From Chloropicon primus (lineage: Eukaryota > Chlorophyta > Chloropicophyceae > Chloropicales > Chloropicaceae), in the NCBI GenBank assembly GCA_023205875.1, contig CP060763.1, positions 124,001-188,000 of the forward strand: a stretch of DNA of 64,000 nt, read 5' to 3'. Below, one piece after another: positions 1 through 8,599 of the stretch; position 1 is the stretch's first letter, and each line of letters opens with the position of its first letter. The translations under genes and the position numbers were made by a program. The notes beneath the pieces were generated by a model that was not told the DNA's origin, searched no databases, and was given only the letters and a program-made list of their open reading frames with translations.

Positions 1-56
1 GTGGCCGCGTGCGGGGCTCCGAGAACCTCTCCAGCAGCCAACATCGACGCCGCCAT
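1..56 (-). CDS. possible 5' end of a gene running off the left edge
   Basis: On the minus strand an ATG at 56 opens a frame that stays open to the window edge (MAASMLAAGEVLGAPHAA). The region just upstream carries three forward copies of the recurrent promoter element (cores near 368, 549 and 724), the orientation seen in front of minus-strand genes elsewhere in the window. Only 18 codons are visible, so no family can be named. It is an inference from promoter direction plus an open frame and could be chance. Confidence 0.3.
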   Translation of the reverse strand, partial: MAASMLAAGEVLGAPHAA

Positions 57-343
57 CCCGTAAAGCGCTCCCCTTCTCGTCGGTTGGCCCGAGCCACCAC
101 CACCACCACGAGTCGTCGTCGTCGTCGTCGAGCAGCTGCTCGAGTCCTCCCTCCTCCCGTCGTCGTTCGGGGATCGACCCAAAGCGAGGACTCGAGTGGC
201 TCTGCCTCTGGACCTCGATGCCCTCCCCCTCGACCCCTGCGCTCTCGCCTGGGTCCTGCTCACTCGCTGCTGCTTCATCATCATCAGGACTCTCTCTCTC
301 TCTCTCTCTCTCTCGAACGTTGTTTTGGATGCCACGCGCACGC

Positions 344-745
344 ACGACCTCAAGCGAGGTATCGATGGAAAGATCTCGAAGAGCTCTGGATGAAGCACGG
401 TTCCGTCCCCTCGGAGCTCCTCGGACCCGCCTGCTCTGTCCCCGAAAACATGGGTTGCGAGCCAAAAAAAATAAAAAAGAGAAAGAAAGAAAGAAAGAAT
501 CAGTCCTGGATTCCTCCCCAGCGCTCCAATCCTTTCGAGCGACGGCTTGAAAGAAAGAGCAAGAGATGAGGAACACAGCCTGCTCGCCTTCCTCGTCTCC
601 ACCCTCCCTCCCCACCCTCCCCACCGCCTCAAACCCACCTGTCTCTTGTGGTCGATCACAGGGATAAGGCGCCTTATCCTCAAATCTCTCTCTCTCTCTC
701 TCTTGAAATTTACTCACGAATTCGAAAGTAGAGGCCGTCTCAAAA
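344..745 (-). promoter_or_regulatory. three phased copies of the recurrent promoter element
   Basis: Copies have their central GAAAG at 368, 549 and 724, spaced 181 and 175 bp. The first two are clear (a GCGAGG-type left part, then GGAAAGATCTCGA or GAAAGAAAGAGCAAGAG); the third is weaker. All are in forward orientation, matching the rule seen for minus-strand genes, so they would serve the frame at 56-1. CT microsatellites at about 292-314, 688-704 and 897-924 lie in the same stretch. I see no convincing coding sequence between 57 and about 1140. Confidence 0.5.
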
Positions 746-892
746 AGTAACGGCTGAAAACTGAAACCGTCGAGGCAGGCGTTACGAGAAAGAAGGCTTG
801 ACCATGACGACGATCATCGACATCAGCGGGGTGAACAATGGTGCGTGGTGAGGACGAGAGTGTTGCCCAAGCCGATGCCGATGCCGATGCTG

Positions 893-928
<36 letters not shown>

Positions 929-1148
929 GAGATGGAGATGGAGATGGAGATGAAGGTTTCTCCTGAGGACGCTCTCGCTCTCCGGGAAAGCGGTTGCTAC
1001 CCCTCGGCCTCGGCTGCGTGTGGCCTGACCTGACCCTTGGCCTGACGCGTGACTGGCTTCGCTGTTCTTCATCTTCATCTCTCCTCCCATCTCTTTTTTG
1101 TTTGTTTGTTTGTTTGTTTGTTTGTTTGTTTGGTGTGTTTGGACAAAG

Positions 1149-1526
1149 TTTGCCAAAACTTGTTGACGTACGGTGAGTTGGGTCCTCTCCCTCGACGAGG
1201 CACGCAAACTGACCGCCCGTTCTCTCCTCTCCTCCTCCTCCTCCACTCCTCCTCCATCTTCTTCTTCTTCTTCTCTTCACCCGGTGGGTGGCAAAGACCT
1301 GCACGGCGGCGAGAGGATCAGCGCGCTGCAGACGGACTACGCGGACCAGGACAGGGACACTTACAAGGCCAAGGCTTCGAACATCGCACCGAGGCCAAAG
1401 GGCTGGAAGCCCACCAAGTCCAACACCCAGATGCCTCCCGTCCAGGGCAAGGGGTCGGATGAGGTGCCCGAGGCAAAGACCAGGAGAGGCCCAAAGTACT
1501 ATGGAAAGTTGAGCAAAATCTTGTAG
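1149..1526 (+). CDS. small protein of unknown function, 5' structure unresolved
   Basis: The last exon is read from about 1297 to the stop at 1526 and gives a basic C-terminus ending GPKYYGKLSKIL. It is preceded by a pyrimidine-rich run and an AG at 1295-1296. A good donor (GTGAGT) at 1173 would join a short upstream piece in phase (DKVCQNLLTY then DLHGGERISAL), but where the first exon starts is unclear because a (TTTG)n run lies directly upstream. No family is recognised. The stop is 75 bp from the stop of the opposing phosphopantetheine adenylyltransferase gene, which fits the compact convergent pattern of the window. Coordinates of the 5' part are provisional. Confidence 0.4.
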
Positions 1527-1601
1527 AGCGAGCGGACGCTCCCGGAAAGCAAAGCTGTAAAACCCGAACACTCTGCATCAACAAAAACAACGACATTCTT
1601 T

Positions 1602-1897
1602 TTAAGGTTTCGCTTTCTTGCTCTTCGCCACTCCGGCCGCGGCGTCCAACTCCCTGAGGTCGCTCGAGCTGAGTTTCTTTGCGTCCGTGTTCTGGCGGGT
1701 GGCGCCAACCAGATTGACGGAGATGACGACGAGGGGCTCGTACCCCAAGGTCGCCCTCTCGTCGTTGATGGCCGTGGCTCCAGACACGGTCTCCCTGGAC
1801 ACGACAATGCCGTCCATGCTCTCGCTGGTGATGGCGAGGGGCTTGCCCGCGTTCAACTCACCGCTGTCGACCTGCACGCGGCGGACGGAAGGGTCAG

Positions 1898-1938
<41 letters not shown>

Positions 1939-2857
1939 GGAGGGAGGAAGAGCGAGTCAGTTTTGTGGCGGCCAGCCAACCAAAAAAATCTTCTCCGAGA
2001 GAGCGTCTTCGCAGACTGCGCCAGGTACCTGCATCACGAATTCTTGTGGCATCGGGGCCCGTGACACGTCGCCGAGAACGCCAATGGCTACCTGTAGCAG
2101 GGGTGACGAGCCGTTGTCGTCATCGTCGTCGTCGTCGTCGTCATGAAGGAACCGGGCGAATACGTATGAGTAAAGTGCGTAATCGAGCAGGAAAGGGATC
2201 GAGAAGAGCGGCACTAACCTGGAGGCTCGGGTTCATGCACCGTATGAATTCTTCCACGCGGTCCTTCCTCGTGTCAAAAGTCTCCAAGAGCTCCCTGTTC
2301 CTCTTCTTCAAGAGCAACGCATCCGAGGTGATTCCAACGAAGATCGTCTTCGAGCAGACGGCTACCGTGGAAGCCAGCAGCAGCCTGTGGCCCGCGTGGA
2401 GCCTATCGAAAGTCCCGCCAACGCACACCTCGTCCATGGAGCCGTAAGAGGTGCTGCACGTCTCCACCTCGGGCTCGACGACGCAGGAGGAGAGAAGCGA
2501 ACTTTCTCTGCCCCCATCAGCCTCGCCAACCCGGACGTCCTCCACCTCCTGGTACCGGGACACGTTGAACCGCTCGGCAATGGAACGCCGCGTCCAGCCG
2601 CAGAACTGGAAGAGCGGGACGACTTCCCACCTCGGCGCCGCAAAGGCCGCTGCCTCGTACAACGCCGTGAGTATCCTCACGACGTCTTCCTTCCTCCCTC
2701 CGTTCCCTGAAACTCTCTCCCCTCGGAAGAACACGAGGAGAGGTCTCGGACACTTCGCCTCGGACCCATCCCGGCCCAACGATGTCACGCACTGCGTCCA
2801 TTTGCTCCTCTTGTCCAAGTCCACGCACAAAACATTAGCAGGTTCCGTGAACTTCAT
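1602..2857 (-). CDS. phosphopantetheine adenylyltransferase (CoA synthesis)
   Basis: Three exons on the minus strand: 2857-2219, 2091-2029 and 1871-1602, giving 323 residues; all joins keep frame. The enzyme transfers AMP from ATP to 4'-phosphopantetheine to make dephospho-CoA. The nucleotidyltransferase core begins near residue 144 with VCVGGTFDRLHAGH, whose HAGH is the (T/H)xGH nucleotide-binding motif. The short exon 2 supplies VAIGVLGDVSRAP and exon 3 supplies DGIVVSRETVSGATAIN and KLSSSDLRE, all typical of the eukaryotic type. The first 140 residues are not recognised. No dephospho-CoA kinase domain follows, so this is the monofunctional plant-like form. The sense strand of intron 2 has a (CT)n(GT)n tract before its acceptor. 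Confidence 0.9.
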
Positions 2858-2884
2858 CCCTCCCTTCTACGCTTCAGCCGTTAC

Positions 2885-3105
2885 AAAAACTTTGCCCGCG
2901 ACCGCAAAATCAAAAGCCAACAGGACGAAGCTTTCATCGGCGAAGGCTGCTGCCGCTTCCCTCCGGTCCCTCGGCGACGATGGCTCGCCTAACACCCGGC
3001 ACCACCAAGGGCAAGAGAAAGAATGGCGTGCGTTTTTTAGACAAGCGTCGTCATCCCTTGGACATTTCGTGCAAGAGACCGCTCATTCGAAAGAAAAGAA
3101 GACGA
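2885..3105 (-). promoter_or_regulatory. promoter element copies upstream of the adenylyltransferase gene
   Basis: A forward copy has its GAAAG at 3089 (ATTTCGTGCAAGAG on the left, CATTCGAAAGAAAAG in the centre). A weak second copy lies near 2905, about 184 bp closer to the start codon at 2857. The orientation is as expected for a minus-strand gene. A CCGTTAC core at about 2877 is close to the start codon. Confidence 0.45.
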
Positions 3106-3312
3106 AGATTTCATCAGCGTCGACGACTGACGCATCCATCCCCCCCTCCGCTCACAGAACTCACCTCAACCTGGAAGCCGATTCCCTCTCCTCCCCTTTT
3201 CCTCCTGTGTTCTTTCGGTTTTTTTTCCCTTTTCTCCCAGTTCTTCCTACTTTTTGAAGGGGGGGGTGGATGCCAGGCAAAGGCAGAGTCTTGATCGAGA
3301 GAGTGCCCGTCG

Positions 3313-3665
3313 TTGGTCCGTAGGAAGGGCGACAAGCTGTAGTGCTGCTCTTGGGCATTCCAAAGACCTCTCACTTGTGCCCAAAATCGTTGTACAACTC
3401 CGTTGAAGCGCGAAAGTTTGGCTGTTGAGCCTATTGGTTGGACACCTGTCACAAGAGTAGAAAGGTTTGGAGTCCTGGACGACGAAAGGGGCGACCTTTG
3501 GTCCGTGGGAAGGCAATAAGGGGGCAGGACGGCTCTCCGGTCCCTCCAAAGACCTCTCACCTCGTGTCTGAACCGTTGCACCAACTCAAGTGAGGAGAGT
3601 TTGGCTGCTGTGCTACTGGTTTGACCTGCCAGAGTATAAAGGTTGGGAAGGGGGTTAAGCGAGGG
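3313..3665 (+). repeat. two tandem units of about 186 bp containing the promoter element
   Basis: Two diverged direct units share GGTCCGT.GGAAGG, then CCAAAGACCTCTCAC, then AGTTTGGCTG and AAAGGTTTGG/AAAGGTTGG in the same order, offset 186 bp (for example CCAAAGACCTCTCAC at 3361 and 3547). Each contains one reverse-oriented copy of the recurrent element, the direction expected for the plus gene starting at 4046. The rest of 2858-4045 holds no gene I can support. Confidence 0.6.
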
Positions 3666-4045
3666 TGGTGTGTGAAGACGAGGGGCAGACCAGACCCATC
3701 GTCAGTGTCTGGAGCATCGAACAAGGAGGTCTGATTTCCACTGAGGTTGCGACGGACTCGGCCAAGCACTTGGCTTTCGTCTATCACTGCTTGTCTGGAC
3801 AGACTTTTGGTGGTTGGAGAGCCAACTTGCTGTGAGACGAGCGTCTCCGTTGCCGTGTCTCTGCTGACCGCTTTGGGCTCTCTTCCCCCAAGGGCCTGGC
3901 CTTGCTTGCCGCGGGAACCAGCACGATGGTCTGGGTGGAGGGTTGACTGTGGGGCCAACACTTGGAGCACCGCACGACGGAGACGCGGCGGTCGAGAGAG
4001 ACACAGTAGCCGGCGGGAGGGACAAGGCGTGTGAAAGGCAGAATC

Positions 4046-5824
4046 ATGGAAGAGGTGGATCTGGGGCAAAGCTTTGCGGATGAGAAGGCCGCGCTCCGGT
4101 CGAGGCCGGAGCATCCTGACGGCGTCGTCCTGGACCAGAGGTTCGGGGTCTCCGCAGAGAGGCTCAGGGACATGGTCTTCATGGACAGCAGGGAGGGGAG
4201 CGTCTACCACAGCTTCCTGAAGCAGATGACGTACTTCGATGTGCAAGTTGGGGAGTTTCGTTCGGGGGCCGGCGGGGGTAAGGAGAGGGTCGTGTCGTTC
4301 AAGATATCGTCTCCGATGGGGAGAACCGGACCGAAGGAGGTGGACGCCGAGGACAGCCAAGTCATCGTGCTGGAGAATTCTTGCGGACTGGTAATGGAGT
4401 CCTCGTGCAAGACGAGCAAGGTGATGTACTCCAACTCGTTTACAGTGGACGTCCAGCACAAGATCATCGCGGACTCGCCTTCCGCAAACGAATGCGTCTT
4501 GCACTGCACGGTAAAGGTCAACTTCGTCAAGTCGGTGATGGGAATGATCAAGAAGCAGATTCGAGCGGAATCCGTGAAGCAGATGCACAAAAAGTACTCG
4601 ACACTGGGCCAGTGCATCGCCCAAGCGCTCCAGGCATCGCCCTCTAGTGCTGCAGCTGAAAACAGCGACAAGTTGGAACCCTTGTTAGACATAGGTCTGA
4701 CGATAGAAGGGCAAAGCCAGAATGGGCATCTCTCGTCGAGTGAGACGGAGCCCGTCCCACTGATGCACAGGAGGAACGACAGCGGGACGGACCTGAAGAG
4801 GGACACGGCGAAGAGCGACTCAAAAGTGAGTGGCTGGCTTTTGAAGCGGTCCGACAAGCTCCGGAAATGGAACACGCGGTACTGCGAGTTCGACTTTGTG
4901 TCCGGAAGGTTTGAGTGGAGAAAGAGACCAGACGACCCGACTCCGAATGGCTTCATGATGATCAACATCTTCACCGAGGTCCAGAACAAGGACATCCAAC
5001 GCGGAGTGCACCCGCAGGGAATGGAGGAGTGCAGCTTCCTGATCGTGTACGAGAAGAAGAAGTATTATTTCAGCGCAGATACGGACAGGGCGATGGATAT
5101 GTGGTGCACCGCGATGAAGGAATACATCCAGAGCTGCTCGAGCAAGGTCATGATGACGAACACGAGCTTCGACGACTCCCCGACGATGGTCGCGATGTTC
5201 TCGATCGGGCAGGTCACGGACATGGACCACCTTGACTCCGAGAAGAAGCCCGACAGGATGGCCTACTTCAGGATGAGCGTGGGCAATCACGTGAAGAGGA
5301 GCAAAACGATCAAGACCAGCACTAGCGGGACGTGGAACCAAACGTTCAGCTTCCCCATCCTGATGGGGGAGAATCCTGAGATCATTCTGTACGGGGAGGA
5401 GTGCTACAGCGACAGCAAGTACGCCCAGGGGAAAACGATCGGGATGTGCTCCTTGCCGCTGTGGGCCTTTCCTCCCAACGAGGCTGTGAAATTCTGGGCA
5501 TGCCTTCGAAGCAGCGCGCATATGTCTTCCCCGATCTCAGGCAAAGTGCAAGTCCACCTCATCATCAAGAACAAGTACGATGTAGAAAACTTGGACACGG
5601 AGGACGGCATCACAATCTTCGAAGAGGAGGGGAAGGGGAATCATGCAGGGGAGGACGTCCGGGCAGAGAGCTCCAGAAAAGCCGAAGGCGGTGCCGGTGA
5701 GAACTCTTTCTGGACGAGAGAGTACTCCTTGCTCGACCTCCTTTGTTGTGGCCTGGTCAACCGAGGCAGGAAGCCAAAGGCATCGTCGCAGTACCAGCTG
5801 TTGCAGGAGATGGATGATTTGTAA
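4046..5824 (+). CDS. VASt-PH-C2 domain protein, probable lipid-binding membrane-contact protein
   Basis: A single exon of 592 residues. Residues about 38-195 resemble a VASt domain (VAD1/StAR-related lipid transfer; RLRDMVFMDSREGSVYHSFL through VKVNFVKSVMGMIKKQIR). A PH domain follows at about 260-365 (SGWLLKRSDKLRKWNTRYC ... WCTAMKEYIQSC). A C2-like domain lies at about 404-515 (FRMSVGNHVKRSKTIKTS, WNQTFSFPIL). The C-terminal tail has a CC pair (LLDLLCCGLVNRGRKPK) that might be lipidated. VASt proteins normally pair this domain with GRAM, or with C2 plus GRAM; here a PH domain takes the GRAM place and follows VASt. The likely role is sensing or moving sterols or phosphoinositides at membranes. 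The start is the first ATG in frame; an in-frame GTG lies 15 nt upstream. Confidence 0.85.
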   Translation: MEEVDLGQSFADEKAALRSRPEHPDGVVLDQRFGVSAERLRDMVFMDSREGSVYHSFLKQMTYFDVQVGEFRSGAGGGKERVVSFKISSPMGRTGPKEVDAEDSQVIVLENSCGLVMESSCKTSKVMYSNSFTVDVQHKIIADSPSANECVLHCTVKVNFVKSVMGMIKKQIRAESVKQMHKKYSTLGQCIAQALQASPSSAAAENSDKLEPLLDIGLTIEGQSQNGHLSSSETEPVPLMHRRNDSGTDLKRDTAKSDSKVSGWLLKRSDKLRKWNTRYCEFDFVSGRFEWRKRPDDPTPNGFMMINIFTEVQNKDIQRGVHPQGMEECSFLIVYEKKKYYFSADTDRAMDMWCTAMKEYIQSCSSKVMMTNTSFDDSPTMVAMFSIGQVTDMDHLDSEKKPDRMAYFRMSVGNHVKRSKTIKTSTSGTWNQTFSFPILMGENPEIILYGEECYSDSKYAQGKTIGMCSLPLWAFPPNEAVKFWACLRSSAHMSSPISGKVQVHLIIKNKYDVENLDTEDGITIFEEEGKGNHAGEDVRAESSRKAEGGAGENSFWTREYSLLDLLCCGLVNRGRKPKASSQYQLLQEMDDL

Positions 5825-5928
5825 ACATCACTTTGGCAAGACATGAAATGACGTGTACCAGTACGAGACACGCGCGGCGGCGTGTGCCCTTTTTTATTAC
5901 AATCATATGAAAGTCTCGACCCGCGGGC

Positions 5929-6455
5929 TTACTTTTTCGTCTCCTTCGCCGCGTCCTTCCCCCCTTTGCTGACTTTCTTCTTGTTCCCTATGTTGAGATG
6001 CTCGATCAGAGGTGATCTGGATATGGCGGCAGACTGCACAGAGTTTGACTTCACTTTCGAGTAGATGCTCGCCAGCGTCCTTGAGTTCAGCATCGGGTCC
6101 CCCTCGTTCTTCAGGGCGTACAGCTCCCTGACAGAGTAATTCGTGGGATCCCTTTTCAGCTCGTTCCTTCTGGCGGCCATGTTGAAATACTTTGTCCTGA
6201 AGATTCTCCCGAGTTCTATCTCAATCGAGTTCGTCTTCTTCTGCCCCACGAAGACCTCCTGAAGCACCTGGTCGCTCGCGTCGTACAATGTTTCCCAGAA
6301 CATCCTGTCCTGCTGGATGTGCGTTACCTCTCCAGACTGCGTCAAGATGATCTGCGCATAGATGCTTCCAAGAGTTGAGAACTTGTTCTGAACCTCCTTG
6401 GCGCACTCGTCTGTCGTCGTTCAAGGTCGATGGGTCAGGCCTGAGAGCTCAGCTC

Positions 6456-6494
<39 letters not shown>

Positions 6495-6822
6495 TTTTGA
6501 AGTTCATCTGCCGCGTTCTTCTCTTACCTATGAGTGTCTGAGCCTCATTGCCCAACGAGTCCTTCTTCACTTGCAGGTTCTGCAGTTTGAAGAAGTTGAC
6601 GAAGTAGTGTATCAAGGCGTGAAGGAACTTGTCGTACTTGGAGGACTTGAAAAAAGTTCTGAATTTCGTTGGAGTAGTCTCCTCAAACGTCCTGAAAACT
6701 CTGTTCTTCACCTCATCCAAGTTCTGCAACAAGTCCTCCGCCGAGGACCCGTGGTTATTCTTACGGCCCCCATAACTGTAGCTCGAGGCCTTCTGACCGC
6801 CTCCTCCCCCTTTCTCGTCCAT
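5929..6822 (-). CDS. PPP1R36-like protein
   Basis: Two exons, 6822-6528 and 6410-5929, 258 residues; the join gives LIDECAKEVQNKFSTLGSIY. The order of features (a helical N-terminal part with KFLHALIHYFVNFFKL, then IYAQIILTQ, QQDRMFWETLYDASDQVL, then IELGRIFRTKYFN) resembles protein phosphatase 1 regulatory subunit 36, a family found mostly in organisms with cilia. The match is from memory of the family pattern. The C-terminus is Lys-rich. The 117-nt intron has a sense-strand (CT)n(GT)n tract. The gene converges on the VASt-PH-C2 gene with 104 bp between stops. A different small helical family cannot be excluded. Confidence 0.6.
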
Positions 6823-7089
6823 GCCTTCCTTTCAAAAGTCCCCTCCGACTCCCAAGCTCCCAGCCTTGTCAATGCTCGCGACCCGCACAGCCTTCCCTTG
6901 CGACCCTGCCTTGTCTCCTCTCCTCTCCCCTCCCTCCTGGTGGCCACCACCACGCTGCTGGGAGACTGGGTGACTTTGACTTCCTCCACACCTACCCTTG
7001 GGACCAACGCACCCAAAGTCAAAGAGAGTGGGTCGACCACCTCTCTCAATCAGATTTGCCAGGGACTCAAGGGGCACCAAACTCAGCAC

Positions 7090-7320
7090 CTCACCCTCCC
7101 TTGCGACAACACTCGAGACTCTACAAAGCTTTGTGTCCTGCTCCTGGTGGACCTTCAAAGCAACAGGAAGGTGTTTGACCCAAAAGCTTGACCCAAAACC
7201 AGAAAGGGAAGGACAAAAGATGACCCAGCTCAAGAATCTTTGAAGGTCCTCCGACACGTGTGTGACCCAAAGACCCTCCCTTGCGACAACACTCGAGACT
7301 CTGCAAAGCTTTGTCCTCCT
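7090..7320 (-). repeat. direct repeats offset by exactly 180 bp upstream of the PPP1R36-like gene
   Basis: A block of about 45 bp (CCCTCCCTTGCGACAACACT, then CGAGACTCT.CAAAGCTTTG) occurs at about 7095 and again at 7275 with one or two differences. The arrangement (TTGCGAC on the left, CTCGAG inside, CAAAG core at 7124 and 7304) looks like a diverged version of the recurrent promoter element in forward orientation, as expected for the minus gene starting at 6822. Shorter CCCTTGCGACC-like pieces occur between 6880 and 6910. Confidence 0.5.
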
Positions 7321-7350
7321 CTCCTCCTCTGGGCCTTTGACTGGAAAACT

Positions 7351-7391
7351 TTTTTTAGGTTTTTTAGGGTTTTAGGGTTTTAGGTTTTTAG
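7351..7391 (+). repeat. short interstitial telomere-like repeat (TTTTAGGG type)
   Basis: A T-rich run contains TTTTAGGG repeated, flanked by TTTTTTAGG and TTTTAGG variants. TTTTAGGG is the telomeric repeat of Chlamydomonas-type algae, and TTTAGGG is the plant type. The tract is about 40 bp and lies between two promoters, so it is either a relic of telomere insertion or a telo-box promoter site (AAACCCTAA on the other strand). Confidence 0.6.
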
Positions 7392-7499
7392 ATTCTCTGC
7401 TCAGCACGCGGGCACAGGAGCGGGGGAACGAGGACGGCGTTTGTGGAACGAGGACGGCGCAGACGTGGGGTGAAGGGGGTGAGGTGTGGCTCATCGGAA

Positions 7500-7735
7500 A
7501 GCTTATCTCGCGAGCTTTCTGTAGAGCCCTCGCTTGACCCGTTTGGATTCCTGAGCGAGGCGCTAGGGACTTGGACGTAAGGAGGAACACTCGAGGCGAC
7601 GGTGGTGGACATCCGACACGTTTATCCTTCGAAAGAGAGCGCTGTAACGGAAGGTGATCCGTTCGAGGAAGACGTCAGTGGAAAGATCATCTCACGGGCT
7701 TTCGAAAGAGCCGTCGCACGCCTGATTTGGTCCGC
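7500..7735 (+). promoter_or_regulatory. phased promoter elements of the DUF1499 gene
   Basis: Reverse-oriented copies have CTTTC at 7515 (ATCTCGCGAGCTTTC then GAGCCCTCGCTTGA) and at 7699 (ATCTCACGGGCTTTCGAAAG then GCCGTCGCACG), 184 bp apart. The second ends about 90 bp before the ATG at 7817. A forward copy (GAAAG at 7681) overlaps the second. Confidence 0.6.
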
Positions 7736-7816
7736 GGAGGGAGGAGAGAAGGCCGTGCGGGAACGAATCTGGTGTGAAGTGGAGAGCATCCAAGGCACTC
7801 GGCAAGGAGGAGGCCG

Positions 7817-8566
7817 ATGAAGGCGAATCGCAAACATTTGCCTCACAATCTTTCGATTGGTGCTTCTCTCGACCCGCTACGACACGGAAGGGGCACAAAG
7901 CGTTACGAGGTGCCTGCAAAGTCTGCGAGGTTTGCTTGCATTGTAGACGGCAGCCGAAGGAGGGAGCTGATGGCAGCCGTGCTTGTCCTGAGTGGATGGG
8001 GCATCGGCAAGGCAAGGGCGGAGGACCTCGAGGCGACGAGCGATCCGTACAAGCAAGGCCAAGGGAACGTGAGTCTTGGGCTGCTCAAGGGAAGGGTAAG
8101 AGGGTGCCCGACGAACGTGAACCCCAACTGCGTGAGCACGAGTTCGCTGTCGACGTCGTACCAGACGCCGTGGAAGGCACCGGAGGGGATGAGCATGAAG
8201 GAAGCGTGCGAGCTGATCAAGGACACCCTGCTGGGGAAGGGTGCTGTGCTCAGGGAGTACGGGGAGGTCAGCGAAACCGACCCGGAGCTCGGAACGTACC
8301 TGAGGTTCGACTTGGAGGGGAACTTCGGTAGGGAGAAGCCGGACCACGTCGAGTTTCTCGTGCGCAAGACGGATCCCGTGAACTGGGAAGGGGAGTCCTC
8401 TGGCCTTTCCGTCTTCTTTCGCTCCATCGCTGGCGGCGTGAGGTACATCTATCCAATCCAGCAACCCATCACAGACTTTTCGAAGCAGAGGAAGCGGATG
8501 GAGGGGATAAGGAACGACCTTGGGTGGCGGCTCAGCGGGTGCGAGCTGATCGAGTGCTATGAGTGA
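7817..8566 (+). CDS. thylakoid-lumen DUF1499 protein
   Basis: A single exon of 249 residues. A basic, Ser-containing N-terminus of about 45 residues looks like a plastid transit peptide. It is followed by a twin-arginine lumenal signal (SRRRELMAAVLVLSGWG) ending in GKARA, which suggests Tat export into the thylakoid lumen. The mature part resembles DUF1499: CPTNVNPNCVSTSS near its start, then GRE..DHVEFLVR, then GVRYIYPI and RRMEGIRNDLGWRLSGCE-type helices. The molecular function of the family is unknown. A weak extra element-like stretch near 7850 falls inside the proposed transit peptide, so a later start cannot be fully excluded. The stop is 33 bp from the stop of the opposing PsbP-domain gene, the tightest convergent pair in the window. 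Confidence 0.8.
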   Translation: MKANRKHLPHNLSIGASLDPLRHGRGTKRYEVPAKSARFACIVDGSRRRELMAAVLVLSGWGIGKARAEDLEATSDPYKQGQGNVSLGLLKGRVRGCPTNVNPNCVSTSSLSTSYQTPWKAPEGMSMKEACELIKDTLLGKGAVLREYGEVSETDPELGTYLRFDLEGNFGREKPDHVEFLVRKTDPVNWEGESSGLSVFFRSIAGGVRYIYPIQQPITDFSKQRKRMEGIRNDLGWRLSGCELIECYE

Positions 8567-8599
8567 TAACGCGCGCGTGAAACGTGAACTGGTCCCTCT

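Noticed and set aside
9-569. Long Arg/Ser-rich plus frame at the left edge
   Set aside because: It begins with GTG, runs through a CT microsatellite and two promoter-element copies, and looks like translated simple repeat.
714-1571. Long minus frame opposite the small plus gene
   Set aside because: Composition is driven by GA, CAAA and GAG repeats; no conserved motif. The opposite strand has better splice and coding signals.
2980-3294. ATG-initiated plus-strand frame MARLTPGTTKGKRKNG...
   Set aside because: The frame crosses a forward copy of the promoter element (core 3089), becomes a Phe/Leu/Pro run over homopolymers and has no family features. It lies in the divergent promoter of the flanking genes.
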